This document shows, piece by piece, positions 54,951 through 64,000 of a DNA stretch of 64,000 nt (within the stretch, counting starts at the first letter, position 1; the number at the start of each line of letters is the position of its first letter). The notes under the pieces are model-generated. The model saw only the letters and a program-made list of their open reading frames with translations. It ran no database searches and was not told the DNA's origin. Origin of the DNA: Polytrichum commune (lineage: Eukaryota; Streptophyta; Polytrichopsida; Polytrichales; Polytrichaceae); contig OX485803.1 of assembly GCA_950295325.1 (NCBI GenBank), positions 13,948,001-14,012,000 of the forward strand. The letters run 5' to 3'. Both the position numbers and the translations under genes were made by a program.

Positions 54951-57825
54951 GCATGACGTTTAGCATCAAGATACTGGTGATACTATATCACCCGTGTACA
55001 AGGCAACATACTAGGTAGGAGGCCACTCTCACCCTAACCATGTCCATTCTACACTAGTAACCCTAATTATCATTAAGTTCCCAACAAAAAGTGAAGTTCC
55101 CAAGTGGTTCCCATGCAAAAATGGATGTATTTTAGATGTACATTGTATAGATGAAAGGAATTCTAGCATTAACTACCTCTTTAATATGACAAAACGGAGA
55201 TTCTATATGTCGCATTATCGAGTGTTGTAGTCGTATAAAAGAGGGAGTTTTGAACTAAAAAGTGTGGTCTCGTAAAAATGTGTCGTAATATTGAGGGTGT
55301 CGTATAAACAAGTGTCGTATTAACGAGGTTGGACTATACCAACATGTAATTTCTTTAAAAATCAATAAGATAATGTTACCTACTTATTTACCTCAATTTG
55401 GATGTATTATAGAGGTGGAACATTTTCAAATAAATTATTGTCATGAAAGAAGTTCTAAAACATTGCCATATACATTTTATTTTTTATCAATGTAATTTTT
55501 CTAAATATCAATACAATGGTCATTTAGGGGGTAACGTTTCTACTATGGCTGGCTTTGACTGTTTTGTGAAGTAGTCCGGTGGACTTCTCCTCTTGGTGAA
55601 GTTTTCCAATACACTTCTCCTCTAGGTGGTTACACTACGGTCGGTAAAGACTTCTTAAGGCATTATATTATTGTCTTTTCATCTTCTCCGGGATACCATC
55701 CCTCGTCTCAAACAACCATGTCTTGGGCGAAAATTCTTGACCGACCGGTGCACATCTCCACTGTAGTGTAAAGTGGCCCTTAGTAGTTAAGTATGAACAT
55801 CAAAAAGCCATGTGTTATGATGAGATTGGAGCATGTGCTCAAGAATATATCAACCAATGTGCTAAGTTCAACAATCAACACCATTGGAAGGTCTATGTGA
55901 TCATCTAAAGAGAAAGAAAATCGTTGTCTTTACTCCCTATAGCTTTCGCATTTGAACTTTGATTTTGAAACTTGGAATGATGATATGTGATGTGCAATCC
56001 CAATTACTAACTGCATGAGACATTGCATGTTGGGTGTCTAATTTGAACCAACATCCAACACTATATGTGAAGTTGGAAGTGCCCCAAACACCTTTCAAGT
56101 AGACAAACCTACTACAGTTACTTCCGTGACATTGGGCTATTTTGATGTGCAATAAATATGAAAAAACTCCCGGTCCATTAGCGAAGTTATCATATGTACC
56201 CAAATGTCCCAAGAATAAGGTCAAATAAGTGGTTATATACTATATAGGTGTGCACAAAGTGGTTAGTGTTGGGCAGATGTGAAGCATTGACTTTTTGCTA
56301 TCCCACTTAATGAGTTGTTGCATCAATCCTTAGGATAATATTGCAAGTGTTCATTTTAGAAGAATATAGAACCATTTCACACTCAAAAGTACATAACATT
56401 AGTCAACCTCATTGCGTTGCTTTCTTCTATAAGCGGATTGCACAATGAGATTATTAGTCTCAACTCATGATGGCTAGGATTAACTCATAACTTGCCATGA
56501 TGCAAACTTGTCCAACAACTATGCCTATCCATGTGGCCCCCTTGGCAACGGTCCTCATCGAATATATTAATATACAGACTTTCCATCTCTGTTAAGGCAA
56601 GCCCAAAAATTTCATAAATGTCAATTGAAAGGCACAAAATGAATAGTACTCAGACTTAGTTCTATTCATTTTGCAAGGGAACCCCATCATAAAAGGGGCG
56701 TTATGCTTGCGAAATTCTAGGCCCTATTGTGTAGCGGCTTACTATTGAGTAATGTTACTTAGCATGATGTTGTTTGATTGAGACATGTCTAACTTACCTT
56801 AAGGTATGCATGTGTTATTCGGTTTACTTTTCTTAATCAGACACCTATATTTGATTGGTGTAGTCTGGTGAGGATCAAAGAACAATCACCATAAAGACAA
56901 ATGTTCAAAAGAGTTTGGATTACAACTTCAACTATCATTAACTATTTCACACTCAATAATCAAACAACTTGGGAGGACCTATATATTCAGTGTAGAAATC
57001 AACAAACATGCACTTCTGATAGCCACAACTAAATTAGGGCACATCTGACTTTCAATTTAATTAATATTTGTTGATGCTTCATTATAGAATTGCTAATGCA
57101 ACACAAGTTTTTTTTTTGGTAGTTAAATCTACTCGGTAGAAGTTGGGAGAACATGAAAAACGAATTGAATAACACCTACATAGCATACCCTAGTGCAAGT
57201 TATCTCTATGTTGTTGGTTCACACTCTCCACATTGTGGAAGAGACTGGCGACTGTCCTTTGTGACACCAGTCCCTTGCGACAACCTCAGTAAGGTGTACT
57301 GTTAGTGTTAGTTGGGTCCAAACTTCAAGTTTTGTTCTTCTTACACAATTGGGATCCCACACGCCCTCAAGAATTTGGAAGGATCCCACATTGATTGTCC
57401 ATTGCCATCAATCATAAAAGAAAATTCTCAATCATGGATCAAACTCTCACCCCTCTCACCGTGACATCAACTTCACGGTGGCCTCCAACTTGTCATCTGT
57501 GCTGTATAGACTCCTCCACTTTTAGGTTTCGGTGGAAAAAGATGCAAGACTGGAGTTTTGTTTACTTGTTTGCAGAAGAATAGGATGATGAGTAAGTATA
57601 ATATCCACTGCATACAACCCCTGCTACCTCAACAACAACAATTATCAATGACTCATTTCGGATTGCCGCTTTCGGGGAAGCAATCTTAGGGTAGATTTTG
57701 CTTTCAAAGGTTTTCCATGTGTACCACCATCCTGACCTGACCCGAACCTTTGAAGCACTAGGAGGTAGGGTTGATTCCACCATAGCCATCTTTGAAGTAA
57801 AGATTTGTGTGCGGAATTTCAAAGG
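54951..57825. other. Intergenic DNA, no supported gene
   Basis: AT-rich sequence with only short unconvincing frames on both strands. Contains the small repeat at 55,510-55,775. The last 400 bp should hold the promoter of the gene starting at 57,826. No TATA box is marked. Confidence 0.55.
55510..55775. mobile_element. Small repeat related to 20,190-20,465 (inverted)
   Basis: The right edge GTAGTGTAAAGTGGCCCTTA and internal GGTTACACTACGGTCGGTAA correspond, inverted, to sequences at 20,190-20,300. Diverged. Ends not fixed by a target duplication. Confidence 0.4.
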
Positions 57826-58005
57826 ATGGCTAGAGAGGATGGGGAGCTTCTTCTGGAGGAGGGAGGAGTGATTGGAGGTGATGTGGATGCGGATGGGCGT
57901 CTGTTGCAGCCTTTAGTTGCTGCGCCAATTATTTTTAGTGAAGCCAAATCATCGCAGCAGACCAGATTGGCTTCATTGGATGTGTTTCGTGGCCTCTCCA
58001 TTGGG
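57826..58005 (+). CDS. First exon of HGSNAT-like acetyltransferase (rest not in window)
   Basis: ATG 57,826 opens 60 codons: an acidic, probably cytosolic N-terminus (MAREDGELLLEEGG...) ending TRLASLDVFRGLSIG, followed at once by a donor (GGG/GTATGT) in phase 0. RLASLDVFRGL is the hallmark that precedes the first membrane span of the plant heparan-alpha-glucosaminide N-acetyltransferase-like family (DUF1624-type multi-span proteins). In Arabidopsis members, as I recall, exon 1 ends close to here. The expected next block, a hydrophobic span ending in a VDDAGG-like motif, was not found downstream on the plus strand to 64,000. The first intron is therefore very long and filled by repeats (tandem repeat, R1 copy 2, solo LTR), or the gene is truncated. 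The function of the plant proteins is unclear. Confidence 0.6.
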
Positions 58006-58047
58006 GTATGTGTTCCTCAATCAGGGATTCCAGTTATGGCTTTGCAA

Positions 58048-58800
58048 AATCAATAAGTCTATGGCACTATGTGATCGCAGTAATGTACGAGTGTAGCCAA
58101 TTCACGACAAGGTGTCCTGCATTGCAGCCTACGTTTAAGACTCTGCTGCTTTTGCGAACTCCTGAATTTCGCCCTCAGGGAACAGAATATAAACTAACCT
58201 TAACCCTACTGCGCACAGAATCAACAATGTTGTTGGTTTCAAGAAGGTCTTGGATCATGCGTAGTGCCTGAGAGACATCCAAAGTCCTCATGAGATACAG
58301 ATTAGCCGGAATGGAAATCAAAATGTGGCAGTAATGTGACCACATTGATGTGTCAGTATAGTCAATCCATGACAGAGGCCGTCAAGGTCAAGGCTCGCAA
58401 AGATGTCTTGCATTGCAGTCTACGCTTGAGATTCTGGCTTTTGTGCAAGATAAAAGCCAACGAGCTCCTGAAGTTTTTCCCTGCTGTAATGTGGGGACCA
58501 GAATGTTATCTAACCTTTACCCTACTGTCATCATTCATGATGTCAAATAATGCATAATAATCTTGGTTTCAAAGAAGGTCTAGATTCATGGGTTGTGCCT
58601 GGCTTTGCAAAAGTAATAATGATATATGGCACTATGTGACCAGAGCAATGTATCAGTTGTAGTCAATTCACAGCACGATATCTTGCATTCTAGCCTACAC
58701 TGCATGAACAATGATCTTGGTTTCAAGGTCTTGATTCATGCGTAGTGCCTCAGAGAGTTCCAAAATCATTGTGTGATGCAAATTAATCAAATAACGTGGT
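58048..58800. repeat. Diverged tandem repeat, period about 285 bp, ~3 units
   Basis: Recurring blocks in the same order: TATGGCACTATGTGA, AGTCAATTCA/AGCCAATTCA, CTTGCATTGCAGTCTACG/CCTGCATTGCAGCCTACG, TTCAAGAAGGTCT/TTCAAAGAAGGTCT, CATGCGTAGTGCCTGAGAGA. Units start near 58,055, 58,330 and 58,620. Non-coding. It lies in the presumed first intron of the acetyltransferase-like gene. Confidence 0.65.
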
Positions 58801-60142
58801 CAACTCTTTTGCTTGTGCTGTGGAACATGGGTTGAGGTGGCCGCCGAGTCATAAGACTTCTCAGTGGTTCATTATAGCATCACATGTTTAGTGGTCCGGG
58901 TTCGATCCCTGATGGCTTTGTACGAGCATTGTATTATGATGTGAGTGACTTGGCAGTTTTTTGTGTGAGTTACTTGGCATGAAAGTTGTATCCTATAGCC
59001 ACCAACCCTTACCGTAATTAAGTTGTGACAAAACCTTAGCCAGTGTTGGCATTGATTCTTTTGTAATCCTAATTATTTTCTGGTTGGTGGATATTTGGGT
59101 TACTATGGTCGTTGTGTGTTTATTGGTAGTGGTTTGTTGTTTACTATCCTACTTTTGTGTAGAATTATAAACATAGCATGTTGTATGGCGATGACGTTGA
59201 TTGCCTCAAATGTGTATTTGATGCTTAGCTTAGGGATTTTTTTTGAATGTTGTTCAATACTTTCCATTAAAAAAATGTGTGTGGCTGCCCTAGCACCTGT
59301 TGTGATGACTATTAGTGGATCTACCTTCCAGCCTCAATTGATAACATTGTCTATTAGTGTTTTATTTTTTAAAAAAAATTGGATTATAGTTTCATATGGT
59401 ATTCCATCGTTACAGTATATAAATTCAATGAATTGTATTGTTAAGTTATCATTAGGTTGGTGGAGACTGATATGGTAGTCCTTTCAAACATAGAAGGTAT
59501 GGTTTGGATTTGCATTGCAGTGGCATCTTTGTTGGCCACACATGCAAGGTAATAGCCAAGGAGGGACATTGTTTTCTCGGGGGTCATTATTGAATATGCA
59601 TGCATTCATGAGAACATAGCGTTTTGACTTTTTTGATGCCACTATAAGTTTTCTTAGTTCCCATACTGCTTTATTGTGTCTCTTAGTTCGGAGGGCGTGT
59701 ATGTGGTATTGTTTGTACTTTAGAAGTACATGTAGCCATGTATCAAGGTCTGGGTAGTTACATATGGGGCATGAGATTGATAGAAAGGCTTCCCTACCAA
59801 AGAACAATTGTATCCTGGGATTTCCCATGTATTAACCGTGTCTTAGTTTTAGAAGATCTGTCTTTTTAGAGTCAGTTATGTTTTTGTTTGTCCAAAATTT
59901 GTTTGATAGCTCATTATCTATTTTCTCATTGGCTATTCATTTATCTATGTTGGGATATAATATAGGGATCAACTCTAGATTTATATTCTTATCATATTTC
60001 GTGAGATGTCTTTCTAGAAATCTAATAGGTCCTTTATCGGGAGTTGTTCCCATTAATGGCCATTCGTCTTTCTGGTAATAGCACAATGTTGAGTGGGCAA
60101 ATTCATGTGGTTCTGAGACCTTGAAGTGTTATTTTGATGTAC

Positions 60143-61855
60143 TGTAGTTAGCTTTTTGGTTACAAACAAACCCAGGGAAACAATCAAGGAAGACTTAAAA
60201 GGTGACTAGCATATCGTCTAGGTGTCTTAGATAAGGTTTATTAGGTAAAACACAAGGTTATAACACTTCATTTCCATTTAGGTGTGTCAATTAGTTTACG
60301 GGCAAGGGTAAAAACACCTAAAAGATCCCTCCATAGCAGTGCATGCAAAGGTGACAGTCTCTCTTCTCACTCTAAATTCCCAGTCAATGGTCTGGCAGTG
60401 AGTTCATTTTAATTGGACCAAGTGCGGTGCAAAAGCATAGGGCTCGCCATCGACCATAGTCATTTGCAAAAGTATCTCATTTTAGTCTTGCTTATCAAAG
60501 TCGAGGGCCCTTTGATATTGTCCATAAATTGGCATTTAATTAATCCTTTTAATTGAACTTGAAATAGGTGGTGTAGTCTCCCTTGCAGGGTTATCAAAGT
60601 TCCTTAATTAATCTTTTCATCTTAAGTTGTGCAGTCCGACCATAGTCTTTACCGAGTCTTGGCCAAAGTAACATTAAGGTCTTTTCTCAAGGCAATAGAT
60701 CAAAGCCACTTAAACATCAAAGGAATCAATTCATGAATGTATTAACCTATCCTCAATTAAGCTTTAATCATTCAATTATTATAGTGGTAATTTTCCAAAG
60801 GTTCCCTAATTCAATTAAGATTGCAATTAATCATCAAAACGTACCAATGTCGTAAGTATCGCGACCTTTGATGTCCTCCACCTCCGAATTAACCTTTCAC
60901 AGGCCCTAGCCTCTCCCCTTTAGCGCACCATACTACATGAAATATTAGTGAAGAACATTTTCCTCACTTGCATTACAATGACAATGGCCTTGCTTATTTA
61001 TGACGTCAAACAATTACGTGCAACATTGGATTCAACTCCCTGGAGTCCTACTCATAACCTCTAAAAATTACATGGATTCTCACAAAGCGCATTAGATTTA
61101 TGGACTTCAAATTCACGTAACACCAGATCATCACATAACCGAATCAAGAATTATAAATGGCCTGATTTACTTGTTGGAAACATGAATTATTATACGTGAA
61201 TTCAGTGCATATGATAGATTGGTATTTCTGCCAACAGATTCCTCTCCGCTTTCTCCAATAGGCTATCCACCCGAGTAGGTTACCATCAATATTTCCAAAC
61301 CATAGCCTTATCAACCTTAGTTATCCCAAGAATGGATCGTTGTAATTATCTCGAAAATCTAACAGATTCTCGCCAACTCTACTCCTCACCGACAATAGCC
61401 TCACATCAAATAATCATAGTTAACTCTATCCTCACAAAGAAGATCAGGAGGTGCTCAATCTGGAACCGGCTGGATTTGTAAACACTAGGACTTCAACCAA
61501 TTATGCCCAGAAATTCCCCCACTCATTGCAAGGAACAACTGACAGCAAGTTGACGATTGATTTCAGTATGAGTTTCAGACAATATCACGCCATGATTTCT
61601 CAGTAAATTCTTACGTAGACTACGACCATAATCCGTCAACCCTCTCGCACCTCTCTAATGCATCACAACATAAGCCTTACATTTACACAATTAAGTAAGT
61701 CAGGACCATAGTCTTGCATTTAAGTACAACACTCTTACATGGATAGTAGGGATTTTGTTTCTGCCAACCAGTCTGATCACACAATAATTCATAAATGCGC
61801 AACAGTATTATAGTGTTCACAATTCAATGCAAACAAGGGCTGCCATTGTAATTAT

Positions 61856-61914
<59 letters not shown>

Positions 61915-62269
61915 CCTTAGCGTATGCGCATCCCGCGCATGTGCTTGCAAAATAAGCTTTAAGATTAGATTCACCAAAAATCCACACATAAGACAGAAAG
62001 TTCAATAATAATCTCTTACAAGCCCTCGGCCTCTCGCCTACAAGACACACACATAATGAATGGCCTCCTCCTCCTTCTCAACCTACAAAAAGTAGTTATA
62101 ACCATCTTTGTCTCTTCAAACCGGGCCATAGCCTTCCCATGGCCTAGTTTCACATATCACAAGACATTAGCCATTTCACACCACAAGGTTTCATATTTTC
62201 GAGTTCAAGAAGTGACTATTCACACTTAAACTTCATTAATGCTACCAAAAATCAAAAAATTGTACCACA
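60143..62269 (+). mobile_element. Probable solo LTR, 2,127 bp
   Basis: Begins TGTAGTTAGC, ends TTGTACCACA, and is flanked by TGTAC at 60,138-60,142 and 62,270-62,274. R1 copy 1 has the empty site (TTTGATGTACCTTCTTCAGC at about 13,690). TG...CA ends with a 5-bp duplication and no coding sequence make a solo LTR the best reading. A related fragment occurs near 16,400. It is not the same family as the 28,960 LTRs. Confidence 0.82.
61856..61915. repeat. (AAC)n microsatellite, about 20 units
   Basis: A perfect AAC run of about 60 bp inside the solo LTR. Its reverse strand gives a meaningless poly-Val frame. Confidence 0.95.
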
Positions 62270-62319
62270 TGTACCTTCTTTAGCAAGTGTGTCGGCTTCT
62301 TCATTTTCTTTGATGTTTA

Positions 62320-63900
62320 CATGTGCTCTTACTGTCGCGCACCTCTCCATGAGGAGTGCCTAGAACACCATGGGCACAAGAGGGACCCCGGAGTAACATC
62401 CGGGACTTGTGGCGTTGTTGGTGAGAGGACCCAAGTGATTCTAGTATGGGTGCGGGTCCCAGGCGTTGGGAACGCCTACCATCCACGGAGACTAAGAGAC
62501 ACGAGGGTAAGGCCATGAGCTAGGAATCGCTTATGGCGTGCAAATTCTAGAATGCTTAAGAGCACCTCAATTAAAGGAGTGGCTAAGAAATATGACAATT
62601 TGAGTAGGGTTTTGTCCCAAGACAGCGCACTCGTACAACAGTGCTCGGGAGTGGCTCTCGGGACCGCCGAGGTTTGAACATGCATAACTTCCTCAAATCT
62701 TACCCAAATGGGGCAAAAAATGAGTCCATCACCATCTATGTCAAGTGTAGATGACAATGAAGTGGTTGTATGTGAGCATCAAGATCATATAAGGAAGTTA
62801 TGCTGGTCTAAAGCTATTGGGGGCTTTCAGTCCCAACGGTGTCGCAACCCTTGCTAGCCCCCTTAACAATCTTGCCAATTTTCATTTCTAGCAAAAGTTA
62901 CGATCGCTAACCCTTCGCATTCCGCCATGCTGGTTAGCTTCTCCTACCCCGGACCTTATAATTCATAGGAGGGGAACCAACCCTCTTACTTTGCTTTCGG
63001 GACTCACCCCTTAATCGGTAACCAATTCCTAAATGTGAACTTCCATCCATGGAAGTCCAATCTCATGTTGATCATCGCGTTGCCGGAACAACACTATAAC
63101 AACCCAAAGCATACTAGGCAACTATGGCCTCACATTGGGCCAATGCCCATGGAGGCCGTGCCGTTCGGCCTTGGGTGGGTGAGGCCACATCACCTCACCC
63201 ATATAAGCCTCTAGAACTCTAGGCAAGGCCCCTACACCACCGTCAAGAAACCTTTTGTCTCTCTACCAAGAGTTGGGGCCAAGTAGACATTTTATTGACA
63301 CGGTCTTCATGGGCATTGGCCCAATGTGAGGCTATAGTTGCCTAATATGGTTCAGGTTGTTATAGTGTTGCTCCGGCAACGCGATGATCAACATAATATT
63401 GGACTTCCATGGATACAAGTCCATATAGAAGATTTGGTTACCGATTAAGGGGTGAGTCCCGAAAGCAAAGTAGGAGGGTTGATTCCCTTCTTATGAATTA
63501 TAAAGTCCGGGGTAGGAGGAGCTAACCATTAGCATGGCGGAATACGAAGTATTAGCGCTCGTGATCCTTGCTAGAAATTTAAATGATTAATTTAGTTAAA
63601 GGGAGCTAGCGAGGGTTGCGACATGCATAGTTGCCTAAAATGATTCAGGTCATTGTAGTGTTGCTCCGGCAATGCAATGATTAACTTAAAATCGGACTTT
63701 CATGAGAGGAAATCTACATCTTACCATTAGTTACCGATTAAGGGGTGAATCCCAAATGCAAGTGTAGGAGGGTTGTTCCCCCTCCTATGAATTAAAAGAT
63801 CCGTGGTATGGAAGCTAACCATTAGTATGGCGGAATGCAAAGGATTAGCGCTCATGATCCTTGCTAGAAATGAAAACAGTCAAGATTGTTAAGAGGTGCT
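62320..63900. repeat. Fold-back of R1 copy 2
   Basis: Inverted segments such as CACATTGGGCCAATGCCCAT (about 63,133) versus ATGGGCATTGGCCCAATGTG (about 63,308), TTGATCATCGCGTTGCCGG versus CCGGCAACGCGATGATCAAC, and matching AACCATTAGCATGGCGGAAT blocks. A third, direct partial unit follows at about 63,620-63,900. Parallels the fold-back at 13,750-15,400. Confidence 0.7.
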
Positions 63901-64000
63901 AGGAAGGATTGCGACACTTACTTTGTATAGTGTTATGGGTTGAGTTATTTGTTTAAGGAAGTTAACTTTTTTTTTTAGGATGGTTTTATTAGGGTGGTTG

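Larger units (their letters stand above)
58833..64000. repeat. Composite dispersed repeat R1, copy 2 (runs off the window)
   Basis: Same order as 12,149-15,483 and same orientation, about 90% alike by eye. It includes the SINE-like head with B box GGTTCGATCCC (58,899-58,909), interrupted at 60,143-62,269 by an LTR-like insertion. It continues with the fold-back from 62,320. The last bases (TTAGGGTGGTTG) still match copy 1 at 15,483, so the repeat extends beyond the window. Confidence 0.85.

Noticed and set aside
61817-62050. Frame with a poly-Val run
   Set aside because: Pure translation of the (AAC)n microsatellite inside the solo LTR.

Overview
This is a stretch of plant nuclear DNA, most likely from a streptophyte with a large, repeat-rich genome. 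It has a GT29 sialyltransferase-like gene of the plant type, a DUF4419 gene, the first exon of a plant-type HGSNAT-like acetyltransferase gene, GT-AG introns of about 90-140 bp, a Ty3/gypsy retrotransposon and many small inverted-repeat elements. The species cannot be named from the sequence. Host gene density is very low: three host genes or gene parts in 64 kb.

Region by region. 1-10,080 is AT-rich DNA with one convincing gene, an apparently intronless GT29 protein (4178-5524). 10,083-11,290 holds two broken tandem pieces of a DUF4419 gene. 12,149-15,483 is a composite repeat with a SINE-like start, an inserted inverted-repeat element and a long fold-back. A second copy of it occupies 58,833 to the window end, split by a 2.1-kb TG...CA insertion that looks like a solo LTR. 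The intact DUF4419 gene lies at 18,402-19,508 (minus), and a small element sits in its presumed 3' intron.

The centre of the window, 21,115-54,941, is read here as one giant Mutator-like (MULE) transposon of 33.8 kb. Its ends share a short terminal inverted repeat (GGGA...TATGTGAGCG followed by GAGCG-type iterations) and are flanked by a perfect 9-bp target duplication, AATAATGAT. It carries (i) an apparently intact two-exon transposase on the plus strand (50,617-54,328) with a DDE core, a GCM/WRKY-type cysteine cluster and a SWIM finger. It also carries (ii) a multi-exon passenger gene on the minus strand, running from about 50.3 kb to 22.1 kb. The C-terminal part of this gene resembles a beta-class amino-methyltransferase, and its middle is an array of tiny exons, each built around a 22-bp perfect palindrome. 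The A (53 nt) and B (55 nt) mini-exons alternate and have complementary phases, so every A-B pair keeps the frame. The methyltransferase-like part has four in-frame stops, each one C-to-T change from a Gln or Arg codon.

A young gypsy retrotransposon (28,960-46,351; 2.2-kb LTRs; 5-bp duplication GAGGC) has landed inside one of the palindromes. Its leader contains a 5,827-bp inverted copy of its own 3' LTR plus 3.6 kb of the flanking MULE passenger gene. The result is two nearly identical arms of about 5.8 kb flanking gag-pol. A transcript reading through both arms could fold into a long hairpin, a configuration reminiscent of maize Mu killer. The giant MULE, its palindromic mini-exon passenger gene and the internal inverted duplication are the unusual system in this window.
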